From positions 1 to 56,087 of the IMG/VR virus record IMGVR_UViG_3300022074_000048: DNA of 56,087 bases; one strand, written 5' to 3'. A model generated the notes under the pieces. It saw only the letters and a list, made by a program, of their open reading frames with translations, was not told where the DNA came from and ran no database searches. Position numbers and translations under genes: made by a program. Shown here piece after piece: positions 16,698 through 24,056 of this stretch. Origin of the DNA: a virus. Positions within the stretch are counted from its first letter, which is position 1; every line of letters starts with the position of its first letter.

Positions 16698-18179
16698 CTA
16701 GTAATAAACAAAGCTCTTCAACTTATACTCTAGCTCATCGTCCTCATAATCGGACGGTTGACGTATGAAACCACCTTGCCTGAACCTGAGTAACGCTTGG
16801 GTCGTTGAGTCGACCAAGTCGTCGTTGTCTCCGTTAGGGAATTCGCACAATTCTTCGACAAGTTCTTCCCCGAACCGCGTTTCGGGTATCCAAACCAGTC
16901 CAGACTCGAAAATGGGTGCCACAGCGTTAGTCCGAGCAATTTTATCATTCCCTCTTGTAGGCGTGTAGTTTTGCACAGGGATGCCCATTGCCCGCAATTC
17001 TTGCGTCAAAGGCATTCCAGAAGCCTTCGCTTCGATAATAACTGAATCTGGCTCCCAATGTATATAACTTTCGTAAGCCACTTTCTTTAGTTCGGGAAAA
17101 TCAAGGCGGTCTTTTACAGAATCAAGCAAAATTATTTGATAATTTCCGCTTTCTGACTCGTTTCTAAAAACACCCCATGTCGTTATCGCGCTAAAATCTG
17201 CTTTTTCTGACTTCGAGAACGCTGTATCGTAACTTTGTATGATATATTCGGGAACAGGAGGCGTGGTTTGCTCCCAAAACCGAATCCACTCACGTTTTAT
17301 AATCGCTCCTTCACCGCCAGTGGGCTCTTGCATCCACTGTGCAGCCCATTTTGCGTGCGGTAAAGATGCTCTTACCCCCTCTAATTCCTCAATTTTCCAA
17401 AATTCAGGCCAACAAGGGTTGCCAGAAGGCATAATTGCAGGAAATTCTATAACTTCCCATTGATCGGCCTTTGGATCAAGGGCTTGTGCTTTAATTAACT
17501 GTCCTGTTAGATCCTTTTTAGACCATCTTGTCATAACAAGAATGATCGTCCCTCCAGGCTGGAGACGCTGACGAGGACCAGACGTGTACCATTCATACGC
17601 CGATTCCATCGCCGTTTCACTCATCGCATCTTGTTCCGAGTGGGGGTCGTCAATAATAAGAACATCAGCACCGCGACCAGTAATAGCTCCACCAACACCC
17701 GCTGCAAAGTATTCTCCGCCTTTAGCGGTCTCCCATCTTCCTGCGGCTTTGGAATCTGCTCTAAGTGATACATCTGGAAATACTTTCTTATAATCTTCGG
17801 TATCTACAAGGTCACGAATTTTACGACCAAACCGCACAGCTAGTTCGCCTGTATGCGTTGCCTGGATAATTTTTAAATCAGGTTTAAGACCCAAGAGCCA
17901 AGATGGAAGCATATAGGACGACATCTCTGATTTTGAATGTCGTGGACCCATATTAATAATTACACGTTTTAATTCACCCCTAGCCACGCGATTAAACGTC
18001 TGTGACATTTTACGGTGATGGTAGCCTTCAATAAACGAGGGCCACATGGATTTAACAAAAGTTAAAAAATCATCTCGCGATTGTTTTCGTATCTCGCGTT
18101 GTTTTAATTCCTCCGCAATTATAAATGCTTGTTCAGCCTTTTCGCGAGGAAGGTGAGAAAAATCTAGATCAGTTAGCAT
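16698..18179 (-). CDS. terL: Terminase large subunit
   Basis: 493 residues. ATPase motifs: P-loop-like GPRHSKS (about residue 77), Walker B VLIIDDPHSEQDAMSE, coupling motif VMTRWSKKDLTG. Nuclease domain: SYDTAFSKSEKADFSAITTWGVF and VIIEAKASGMPLTQEL. It ends with FPNGDNDDLVDSTTQALLRF, the typical metal-binding D-D-x-V-D-A-like end. The P-loop has Ser where most relatives have Gly (RHGKS). It drives DNA into the prohead and cuts the concatemer. TerS is not adjacent but about 4.7 kb away. Confidence 0.94.
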   Translation of the reverse strand: MLTDLDFSHLPREKAEQAFIIAEELKQREIRKQSRDDFLTFVKSMWPSFIEGYHHRKMSQTFNRVARGELKRVIINMGPRHSKSEMSSYMLPSWLLGLKPDLKIIQATHTGELAVRFGRKIRDLVDTEDYKKVFPDVSLRADSKAAGRWETAKGGEYFAAGVGGAITGRGADVLIIDDPHSEQDAMSETAMESAYEWYTSGPRQRLQPGGTIILVMTRWSKKDLTGQLIKAQALDPKADQWEVIEFPAIMPSGNPCWPEFWKIEELEGVRASLPHAKWAAQWMQEPTGGEGAIIKREWIRFWEQTTPPVPEYIIQSYDTAFSKSEKADFSAITTWGVFRNESESGNYQIILLDSVKDRLDFPELKKVAYESYIHWEPDSVIIEAKASGMPLTQELRAMGIPVQNYTPTRGNDKIARTNAVAPIFESGLVWIPETRFGEELVEELCEFPNGDNDDLVDSTTQALLRFRQGGFIRQPSDYEDDELEYKLKSFVYY

Positions 18180-19059
18180 CTACGAAATCTTTACCAACTC
18201 TAGCTCTATTGCGACCACTACGACGTTCTATCGCCGCTTGTTGCTGTCGAGCAACTTCGAGTTCATATGCGTCTTTATATTTTTGAAATTCTTCTGGATC
18301 CATTTGATAAAAAACGCTAGGATCTATACCGTAAGCCTTACCAATTTCTTCTTGAGGATCAAGACCCGTTTGGTTCGCTCCTGCAATAAGATCCAAGGGT
18401 AAAGCTGCAAGACCAAAACCTCTAGCAATAGAAGGCAATATTTTAGCTGCGCCTTCTTTAGCCGCCAGCGCACCAGCTATACCAACGTTTCCACGCTTAA
18501 ACGTTTCACCAATATCTATAGAACCCTTTTTATCAAAAACTCCTTCTGCCATCGTAGTCTTTAACATAAAATCAAATCTATCAGAGGGCATTTTCCCAGA
18601 AACAACTTGATCTCTCGCTTCTGTCACAAAATCATCTACCCTATTTAAAAAACGATAATATACATCTTCCGCTTCAGCTCTTGGTACTCCTTTTTCTAAA
18701 TTAAGGTTTAACATTGTTTTACCGTGATCATATTGAGCGTTCCGGAACGCATCAACAATTTCTAACGGCGTTACATCCATCGTTCTAGTAACAGCCCCGC
18801 CCATAATTGACGGTGCTCGATCAAAAGGATAACGAGCCGCTTTATCCGGTGTATAACCGTACCACCGACCAGCGGCCTCATCCGTCCCTAACGTTTGTCC
18901 TAATGATTTAATTAAATTTTCACCACGGTATGCCCTTATTTGAGCATTAGGATCAACAGGCTTTGAATCAAGGTCAGAAAATATATCTGCCGTTTTCCCG
19001 CCACTTTCCATTAATGTAGCAAGACCCTGCGTTCTCTGCGTCGGAGTTAAATCAGCCAC
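18169..19059 (-). CDS. Virion-region protein with possible ADP-ribosyltransferase-like N-terminus
   Basis: 296 residues. Residues 42-100 read RAYRGENL ... GRWYGYTPDKAARYPF ... GGAVTRTMDVTPLEIVDAF. Arg in YRG, then a G-R-W-x-x-T-x-D-x-x-x-A-x-x-Y block, then a later Glu, recall the R-S/T-E layout of ADP-ribosyltransferase-like domains in phage polyvalent proteins. A hydrophobic stretch (about 193-228) and a basic Arg-rich end follow. Located just upstream of TerL. It could equally be an unrelated structural protein; the enzymatic call is tentative. Confidence 0.45.
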   Translation of the reverse strand: MADLTPTQRTQGLATLMESGGKTADIFSDLDSKPVDPNAQIRAYRGENLIKSLGQTLGTDEAAGRWYGYTPDKAARYPFDRAPSIMGGAVTRTMDVTPLEIVDAFRNAQYDHGKTMLNLNLEKGVPRAEAEDVYYRFLNRVDDFVTEARDQVVSGKMPSDRFDFMLKTTMAEGVFDKKGSIDIGETFKRGNVGIAGALAAKEGAAKILPSIARGFGLAALPLDLIAGANQTGLDPQEEIGKAYGIDPSVFYQMDPEEFQKYKDAYELEVARQQQAAIERRSGRNRARVGKDFVDAN

Positions 19060-20866
19060 GACCGAAAAATTTTCCTAACCCAAAGGCTTTATCATTAAAA
19101 GGAATCGTATAAATCCCTTTCATACTTTTATTCTTTGGATCTATAGAAAATTGAAACCCGCGATTAGGCTGGTTTTGATTTGTCGGTACTCCACCAATAC
19201 CGTAATTTGGCGGTATATACTGACTTCCTAAAAATTTAGTAGGATCAAAAGTAAAATCACCACTTAACCCTGCGAATTGTTCCTGACCAAAAGGATTAAC
19301 CGTAGAAACCTGATCGCCAGTAGAATCATCAATTACTTCATCATTAGGTTGTATAACAGGAGCTAAAATAGGATCGCTATCACCCGACTGATTATTTAAA
19401 TTAGAAGACGGCGAACTACCACCCCCACTAAATATTTGTTCAAAAATCGAAGGCCGAGACATATCTTCTTGAAGTTGCCCCTGCTCACCGTATCGTTTAT
19501 TAAGCGCATCAACTGCAGGATTACCAGAACTTAAAATACCCTGATTAATTATATTGGACGCGGTTTGAGAAACCTTATCCAAGGCCCGTGTTCCTATACC
19601 CGCCGTCCCGATATTTAAAGCCTGACCTAAAATTCCTGGACCTTCTTCAGCTCTAAATACCTGACCGTCTGGTCCTACTTGACCCTCGATCCCTAACTCT
19701 TTATCCAGATCTGTTGCCGCACTAAGAATACCTAAAGGTAATCCTAACGGAGTTGCTGTTAACGCTCCTCGCGCAAGCATTTCCCCAGTACCAATATCCC
19801 TTGGCCTAGAACCAACGGTTCCAAATTGAGTTATATCACCCTCACCCAACCCAGAACGTATTGTATTAGGCCCACGGTTATAATCCTCGCCTAACCGCGC
19901 TGCACGTTCACTTTCGGTTTCAATCTTAAACGGTTGGTCTACACCCTGAATCCTTTGTTGCCGTTCGTATTCTAATTTTTCCTCAGGGCTAAGATTATAA
20001 TTACCCATATACGTTAATGTTTTTCCTTCGCCAAAAGGATCCATATATTTATCGTACGCATTTTGACGTAAAAAATCTATTTGAGGCTGTGCTAAATTAC
20101 CACGCTTATCAACAGTTAACCCTAACTGATCTGCGACAGTCTGTATCCCCCGACCAAACGCCGTAGAATTACTACTCGAACCATACGGATCTATATCCGT
20201 AATTCCTACAAGTTTTTCATATTCCGATTGCGTTAACGGCGCATTTGAAACTGCCGCCGGATCACTTACCGATACCTCATCGTCTACCGCAAGATTTCCT
20301 ATATAATTTCCCCGCTCATCGAATTGCGGGGTAAAATTTAACCCCGTATCCCCAGCTCGTACTCTATCAGAAAGAAAATCACCAAACGAAGTCGGAGCTG
20401 TTGTTGCATCCTCTACTGTTTGAATAGTCGGAGCAACATCAGTTAAATTATTTAAATTACTAACATTAGCATATTGACCGCGAAGCGATTGTTCTCTAGC
20501 AAAAGCTAATTGATCTTGACGAGCTTGCTCCGCTGCTGCTGCTGCTGCCTGCTGACGAGCTTGCTCCGCCGCCGCTGCTTGACGAGCCGCCGCTTGTTGG
20601 GCTTGTTGGGCTTGTTGGGCGGCTATTGCTCGTTGAACAGCTTGAGCCCGATCCGAACCACCGCCCCGATTTAATTCGTTTTGCGCTTGCTGTGGAGTTT
20701 TACCCGCAAATTCATACGACCCAAATTGAGCCTGTGACCGTCCTGGAGACATACGGTTATCACTGGGACGATCATTATTATTTGAGCGACCCCCGCCACC
20801 GCTACTAACCCCCGAAGGATCGTTAGCCCTACCTGCCTCATTCTCACCAGCAAAACCTCTAGGCAT
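19052..20866 (-). CDS. Low-complexity hypothetical protein, first gene of the late operon
   Basis: 604 residues from MPRGFAGENEAGRAND. The first 120 residues are Gly/Ser/Asn-rich then a poly-Ala/Gln coiled region (AQQAQQAQQAAARQAAAAEQ). The rest is mostly disordered, with repeated Y-x-G-x-L-x-type motifs and a hydrophobic segment around ATPLGLPLGILSAATDL. The ATG at 20866 follows GTGGAGAAAAAT. No domain is recognised. As the first late-operon gene beside packaging genes, it may be an ejected internal protein, which is inference. Confidence 0.62.
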   Translation of the reverse strand: MPRGFAGENEAGRANDPSGVSSGGGGRSNNNDRPSDNRMSPGRSQAQFGSYEFAGKTPQQAQNELNRGGGSDRAQAVQRAIAAQQAQQAQQAAARQAAAAEQARQQAAAAAAEQARQDQLAFAREQSLRGQYANVSNLNNLTDVAPTIQTVEDATTAPTSFGDFLSDRVRAGDTGLNFTPQFDERGNYIGNLAVDDEVSVSDPAAVSNAPLTQSEYEKLVGITDIDPYGSSSNSTAFGRGIQTVADQLGLTVDKRGNLAQPQIDFLRQNAYDKYMDPFGEGKTLTYMGNYNLSPEEKLEYERQQRIQGVDQPFKIETESERAARLGEDYNRGPNTIRSGLGEGDITQFGTVGSRPRDIGTGEMLARGALTATPLGLPLGILSAATDLDKELGIEGQVGPDGQVFRAEEGPGILGQALNIGTAGIGTRALDKVSQTASNIINQGILSSGNPAVDALNKRYGEQGQLQEDMSRPSIFEQIFSGGGSSPSSNLNNQSGDSDPILAPVIQPNDEVIDDSTGDQVSTVNPFGQEQFAGLSGDFTFDPTKFLGSQYIPPNYGIGGVPTNQNQPNRGFQFSIDPKNKSMKGIYTIPFNDKAFGLGKFFGRG

Positions 20867-20895
20867 ATTTTTCTCCACGAAAATATATGCGCAAA

Positions 20896-20924
20896 AAGAT
20901 ACACCAAATTTGTACCTCTGACAA
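20896..20924 (-). promoter_or_regulatory. Sigma70-type promoter for the late (packaging/head) operon
   Basis: On the minus strand a -35 TTGTCA and a -10 TATCTT are separated by exactly 17 bp, 30 bp upstream of the ATG at 20866. An A/T-rich region with two AAATTTT-type blocks lies further upstream. No divergent gene is present. This would transcribe 604-aa protein, TerL, portal and the head genes down to the capsid terminator. Confidence 0.65.
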
Positions 20925-21067
20925 GGGATCTTGGACCATTTAGTAAAGTATGAATAGTTTATTGGAAATTTTTTGTAAAATTTTTTGCCGTGTCTCGAGG
21001 CTGTTATAACACGATGTTGCTTATATAGGAGTCCCGCGCCGATTTAGGGGTGGTGGGGGTCGTGGGC

Positions 21068-21097
21068 GTCCCAGCCAGATCAGCACCCAGCTGGGAC
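21068..21097 (-). terminator. Hairpin downstream of the small membrane-protein gene
   Basis: The stem GTCCCAGC / GCTGGGAC (8 bp, perfect) encloses a 14-nt loop, beginning just after the stop at 21109 on the minus strand. An overlapping 10-bp palindrome CCCAGCTGGG lies at 21086-21095. There is no U-tract, so it is only a weak terminator candidate. The rest of 20867-21108 holds only the late promoter and AT-rich sequence. Confidence 0.4.
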
Positions 21098-21108
21098 TCA
21101 AAGCAGTG

Positions 21109-21273
21109 TCAGTCAGTCCTAGATAGACCAGCAACGCCCCATACAGCGGACATACAACCGATAGTGAACAAGCTGCATACAAACACCGTGTGCAGATCAG
21201 CCATAAGCTGAAAAGCCAAGAAAGCAAGGACAGAGCCAGCCGACATTACAATTCCAAAAGCAAGTTTAATCAT
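21109..21273 (-). CDS. Small membrane protein
   Basis: 54 residues from MIKLAFGIVMSAGSVLAFLA. Two hydrophobic segments (about residues 3-20 and 27-45: TVFVCSLFTIGCMSAVWGVAGL) make it an integral membrane protein. The start is set by GGAGG 6-7 nt upstream (in the tail of the terminator at 21285-21313). Position and size are compatible with a small holin, antiholin or superinfection-exclusion protein, but nothing decides among them. Confidence 0.6.
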   Translation of the reverse strand: MIKLAFGIVMSAGSVLAFLAFQLMADLHTVFVCSLFTIGCMSAVWGVAGLSRTD

Positions 21274-21284
21274 TTCAAATCCTC

Positions 21285-21313
21285 CAAAAAGGACGGGGAC
21301 CGAAGTCCCCGTC
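21285..21313 (-). terminator. Rho-independent terminator after first winged-helix paralogue
   Basis: On the minus strand GACGGGGAC / GTCCCCGTC with the stable tetraloop TTCG is followed by CTTTTT. It starts 5 bp after the stop at 21318. A GGAGG ribosome-binding site for the next gene overlaps its tail. Confidence 0.85.
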
Positions 21314-21317
21314 AAGA

Positions 21318-21668
21318 TTAGCCAGCAATCAGCATGTCAGCGTCAATCAGCTTCTTGCGGTAAAAGGTCAAGATACGCTCGGGTGTCTGAGTAGTCGACA
21401 GCGAGCTTTCTTTCGAGGCCAACGCATCCAGCAGCTCGCGAGTAGTCGCCGCACCACCAAGTTTATCCAGCTCGAACAAAATCGCCTGTGCTTGCGCGGG
21501 CATAGGATTAGCAGCCAGCAACTCAGCCGCATTTTCAGCAAGACGCAGCTTTACGTTATTGCGTCCTTTAGCAGACGGTGCAGGGATACCGCAACGCGCA
21601 ACTGACTTTGGGTTAACAGTAGGTGTTACAGTCGCACCATTCGAAGTAGGCTTGGAAATTTTAGTCAT
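21318..21668 (-). CDS. Winged-helix-like small protein, paralogue 1
   Basis: 116 residues from MTKISKPTSNG; the ATG follows AAAGGA. A disordered basic start is followed by NNVKLRLAENAAELLAANPMPAQAQAILFELDKLGGAATTRELLDAL and a C-terminal TTQTPERILTFYRKKLIDADMLI. The pattern helix, G-G-x-A-T/I-T, helix, Q-T-P-x-R-I-x-T-F-Y-R-K, I-x-x-G/A is shared with the proteins at 21992-22402 and, more distantly, 34329-34739. It is consistent with a winged helix in which TFYRKKL is the recognition helix. A 12-bp palindrome lies 66 bp upstream. Likely a DNA-binding regulator. Confidence 0.68.
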   Translation of the reverse strand: MTKISKPTSNGATVTPTVNPKSVARCGIPAPSAKGRNNVKLRLAENAAELLAANPMPAQAQAILFELDKLGGAATTRELLDALASKESSLSTTQTPERILTFYRKKLIDADMLIAG

Positions 21669-21733
21669 AACTTTCGTCCTTTCTAAATGAGAGAGCCAAC
21701 CCCTCTCGACAAGAATGATCATATGAGATGTTC

Positions 21734-21745
21734 TTACTATAGTAA
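21734..21745 (-). promoter_or_regulatory. Palindrome TTACTATAGTAA, candidate operator
   Basis: Perfect 12-bp palindrome 66 bp upstream of the winged-helix gene at 21318-21668. The adjacent sequence TATAGTAAAGCAT (plus strand) is repeated exactly upstream of the paralogous gene at 21992-22402. It is the clearest of a set of AT-rich palindromes described in the findings. Confidence 0.55.
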
Positions 21746-21812
21746 AGCATTAATTTACTATTTTATGATCTTTTTTACATGCTGCTCGGTAAACCACAAT
21801 CAGGTTAACAGC

Positions 21813-21944
21813 GTCAGTCAGTCAAACAAACAGTGAATCAATCAATCATTACCCTCAGCGCATTCGCACTTATATCAAATGCGCTGCGACATAGGCAGCT
21901 TTCAGATGATGATGAAGGGTACTCAGTCAGTCACTCAATCAATC
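21813..21944. repeat. TCAG/TCAA tetranucleotide repeat region
   Basis: The 323-bp gene-free stretch 21669-21991 contains several short runs of 4-bp repeats: GTCAGTCAGTCAAACAAACAG (21812-21832), GAATCAATCAATCATT (21835-21850) and ACTCAGTCAGTCACTCAATCAATCC (21921-21945). Similar runs occur at 21106-21118 and 22531-22600. The function is unknown; a packaging, replication or regulatory role is possible because TerS lies 0.6-1.7 kb away. Confidence 0.55.
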
Positions 21945-21960
21945 CGCGCAACAAAATGAA

Positions 21961-21984
21961 GGGCGGTCAGAGAACCGACCGCCC
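21961..21984 (-). terminator. Terminator-like hairpin after second winged-helix paralogue
   Basis: 8-bp GC-rich stem GGGCGGTC / GACCGCCC with an 8-nt loop, starting 7 bp past the stop at 21992 on the minus strand. It is followed by TTCATTTTG, a weak U-tract. Confidence 0.65.
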
Positions 21985-21991
21985 TGTCAAA

Positions 21992-22402
21992 TTAGGCGTA
22001 GGTGATGAATCCATCTTCCATCAAATCTTTGCGATAGAATGTGTAGATCCGCTTCGGAGTTTGAACAGTCGCGAGACCGTTCTCGATCAGACCGTCAACG
22101 ATCTGCTGCTGAGTGGCAGTGCCGCCCAAAGCCTCGAGCGTGTCGAGAATGATCCCCGCCTGTTTTGGCAGCTTGCGGTTTTCGATAGTCTTGGTCAGAA
22201 GCTTGACCTTACGACCGTCGAAACCCTTGGGAGCTGGAGCAGGAATACCAGAGTTACCAGCTGGATCGACAACCTTCAATGCTGCTTTCGCAGCACCACG
22301 AGCACCCATGCTAGGTGCGAGCAGAGAGATAGGATCGGTCTTCTTGGTGACGGTCTTCTTAGCCTTTGTGGAAGTGGCCTTCTTCTGTGTTGCTGCAGTC
22401 AT
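21992..22402 (-). CDS. Winged-helix-like small protein, paralogue 2
   Basis: 136 residues. A Lys/Thr-rich disordered tail (1-22) is followed by RGAAKAALKVVDPAGNSGIPAPAPKG, VKLLTKTIENRKLPKQAGIILDTLEALGGTATQQQIVDGLIENG and TVQTPKRIYTFYRKDLMEDGFITYA. It matches paralogue 1 in order and motifs (GIPAPxxKG, KL.......AGI/AI, L-G-G-T/A-A-T, Q-T-P-x-R-I-x-T-F-Y-R-K). The ATG follows AGGAGAAATGAT. Upstream are a TTTACT-17-TATATT promoter and palindromes. Probably a DNA-binding regulator; its target is unknown. Confidence 0.7.
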   Translation of the reverse strand: MTAATQKKATSTKAKKTVTKKTDPISLLAPSMGARGAAKAALKVVDPAGNSGIPAPAPKGFDGRKVKLLTKTIENRKLPKQAGIILDTLEALGGTATQQQIVDGLIENGLATVQTPKRIYTFYRKDLMEDGFITYA

Positions 22403-22463
22403 ATCATTTCTCCTGTATTAGACTGTTGCGCTGGCCGAGCACCTCGCCCTAACCATGCTCTTA

Positions 22464-22492
22464 ATATAGTATAGTAAAGCATCGAAGTAAAG
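22464..22492 (-). promoter_or_regulatory. Candidate promoter for winged-helix paralogue 2
   Basis: On the minus strand TTTACT and TATATT are separated by 17 bp, about 65 bp upstream of the ATG at 22402. The -10 region overlaps the partial palindrome TACTATACTATATTA, suggesting that transcription could be repressed by a protein bound here. Confidence 0.55.
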
Positions 22493-22558
22493 TACAAAAT
22501 AGATCAAAATTATCAGCCCCAAGAACAGGGCGAGTCAATCAATCAGTCAGTCGGTCAA

Positions 22559-22975
22559 TCAACAAACAGCTCGCGTATCGAGTGAGTCAGTCAAACAAAG
22601 CTGATTCAAAACCATGGGCCAATCAACGGGGGCAATCGTTCGGAATGCAGTAGATGATGAAACACCATGGTCCAATAGTCGAAGTGCATCAACCCCGCGA
22701 TGGAGCGTCAAGGCATTGTGTTTTGAATGGGCTACCATGATCCATGAACGGCCTCCCGCTGCTGCTCGGCGCATATGCCATGAACATTGAAAAGGAGTCA
22801 GTGAAACAGTGTCAGTTGTAGTACACTTGAGTTCGACCCAAAACTCATGGCCGCCCCAACAACCATTAACATCAGGAACCCCCTGCTGTAGTGCTCCCGT
22901 CTCGATCCTCTGCCAATGAACCTTGGGCAAATTGTTCTTCAACGCTTGGTATAACTTCTTCTCTGTACGATACAT
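22559..22975 (-). CDS. VRR-NUC-type PD-(D/E)XK nuclease
   Basis: 138 residues. HWQRIETGALQQGVPDVNGCWGGHEFWVELKCTTTD contains the family's G-V-P-D and E-x-K catalytic pair (D35; E49, K51). LTPFQCSWHMRRAAAGGRSWIMVAH follows the usual Q-x-x-W-x-x-R pattern. Phage VRR-NUC proteins are stand-alone structure-specific nucleases, often linked to SNF2 helicases such as the one at 40426. Its start lies 104 nt inside the TerS gene in another frame, an unusually long overlap. The C-terminus runs into the tetranucleotide repeats. Confidence 0.78.
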   Translation of the reverse strand: MYRTEKKLYQALKNNLPKVHWQRIETGALQQGVPDVNGCWGGHEFWVELKCTTTDTVSLTPFQCSWHMRRAAAGGRSWIMVAHSKHNALTLHRGVDALRLLDHGVSSSTAFRTIAPVDWPMVLNQLCLTDSLDTRAVC

Positions 22976-23525
22976 CTTCCACCACTTGCATGTTGCTGCC
23001 GTTCAAAAGATCAAGTAACTTTGACTGTAGCTCTTCATCCGACATCGTCTCGACCTTGTTGACTGTTACTTCCTTCTTCTCGATATACAGACCCGCGACC
23101 TTGCCCCTCGAGACCTCAGCAGAGATAGCCGAGGAAATCTGACCAGTATCCACTGCTTCGTCGCGTAGTCTGGAAAGTTCAGTAAGATGCGATTCCACCG
23201 AGACATTCTGACGCTCGCGCTCTTTTTGTAACAGTTCTATGATATGATTAGCGATGAGAGGATTCCTGCGAAGCAAGGCAGACCCTTGAGCTTTCGCTCC
23301 AAACTTATGTTTTGTGAACCCTGCGCGGCGAGCTGCTTCAGCCCCCGACATGCCCTGCACATACAAAGAACAGAACTTTTTATGAGACGGCGTCAGAGGG
23401 CGATGTCTCTTACCGTCGGGAGTCACCCAATATAGTCCACACTCTGAAGGCTCCAGCGGAGTGTATTCCAGAGAGTCTAACGTGGTCGGAGGGTTTTGAG
23501 GACGTGTTGGATTCATGTTTGCCAC
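22872..23525 (-). CDS. terS: Terminase small subunit
   Basis: 217 residues from a GTG at 23525, chosen because AAGGAG lies six nt upstream; an ATG three codons later is the alternative. PLTPSHKKFCSLYVQGMSGAEAARRAGFTKHKFGAKAQGSALLRRNPLIANHIIELL is a typical TerS N-terminal helix-turn-helix, followed by a coiled coil (KERERQNVSVESHLTELSRLRDEAV...) and a V-E-K-K-E segment. It recognises viral DNA and recruits TerL. It is separated from TerL by about 4.7 kb and several small genes. Confidence 0.86.
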   Translation of the reverse strand: MANMNPTRPQNPPTTLDSLEYTPLEPSECGLYWVTPDGKRHRPLTPSHKKFCSLYVQGMSGAEAARRAGFTKHKFGAKAQGSALLRRNPLIANHIIELLQKERERQNVSVESHLTELSRLRDEAVDTGQISSAISAEVSRGKVAGLYIEKKEVTVNKVETMSDEELQSKLLDLLNGSNMQVVEDVSYREEVIPSVEEQFAQGSLAEDRDGSTTAGGS

Positions 23526-23634
23526 AGCAGTCTCCTTGCTTAACAAAGTAAACATACTAGCAAATCTTACCCACCGCAACACCCAAACAATGTGTATCTC
23601 CAGTGAGTTTTAGAATATTATTAGACAGATTGCT

Positions 23635-23654
23635 CCGCGACGGCTTATCGTTCT
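23635..23654 (-). repeat. Bracket element A, left copy (inverted with 39767-39786)
   Basis: On the minus strand it reads AGAACGATAAGCCGTCGCGG, identical over 20 of 20 bp to 39767-39786 on the plus strand. The left copy is intergenic, 110 bp upstream of TerS. The right copy encodes the last residues of the HD phosphohydrolase. Seen directly in the sequence. Confidence 0.93.
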
Positions 23655-23725
23655 ACTCTGTTATGATAACCTAAAACACCATTGTCATAACCAAGAATCA
23701 AGGTAAAAGAACCACTTACAAAGAT

Positions 23726-23751
23726 ATTATGACATTATGAGATTATGATGG
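23726..23751 (-). repeat. Bracket element B, left copy: three 8-bp iterons (inverted with 39679-39704)
   Basis: On the minus strand it contains three adjacent near-copies of TCATAATC (8-bp period). It matches 39679-39704 (plus strand) at 25 of 26 positions. It lies 71 bp inside element A. Period and AT-richness resemble protein-binding iterons. Confidence 0.92.
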
Positions 23752-23759
23752 AGGTTTAC

Positions 23760-23812
23760 GTGAGTCACTCACACAAACCTACGGGGAGAGCATTGGGGGC
23801 CGAAGCCCCCAA
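23760..23812. promoter_or_regulatory. Palindrome and GC hairpin in the intergenic region before TerS
   Basis: A 13-bp palindrome GTGAGTCACTCAC lies at 23760-23772, and a hairpin TTGGGGGC-CGAA-GCCCCCAA at 23793-23812, the latter immediately after the stop of the 78-residue gene at 23820. The hairpin lacks a U-tract on either strand. The stretch 23526-23819 has no gene and also carries bracket elements A and B. Confidence 0.55.
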
Positions 23813-23819
23813 GCAAAGA

Positions 23820-24056
23820 TTAATTAATTTCGTGTACCATACGACCGCAATGTTCCCAATCGCCGTGATCGTAGAAATACGAGAACGTATTCATATCGTC
23901 AGTAAGATCAACAGCAACTGCAAGAGTACCATGGGGCCAAGTATTAAGGGCAACGAGTGTGTGGATATAGTTTTTCATTTCAGTAAAACTAATCCAAAGG
24001 CCACCCATGAACTTACGCTCATGGGTGTTAGTGTTTTCAGCGAAGAGCGCATACAT
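23820..24056 (-). CDS. Hypothetical small protein
   Basis: 78 residues. MYALFAENTNTHERKFMGGLWISFTEMKNYIHTLVAL is followed by VAVDLTDDMNTFSYFYDHGDWEHCG. It is acidic and aromatic-rich, with no recognised family. Its ATG overlaps the DUF932 stop by one base, so the two are co-translated and may be functionally linked. Confidence 0.62.
   Translation of the reverse strand: MYALFAENTNTHERKFMGGLWISFTEMKNYIHTLVALNTWPHGTLAVAVDLTDDMNTFSYFYDHGDWEHCGRMVHEIN

Noticed and set aside
16698-18179. Ser in the TerL P-loop (RHSKS) as inactivating
   Set aside because: The following Lys-Ser and all other ATPase and nuclease motifs are intact, so it is a tolerated variant rather than a defect.
21047-21066. G-rich run on the plus strand as a G-quadruplex
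   Set aside because: Only three runs of at least three G are present, so an intramolecular four-run quadruplex is not supported.
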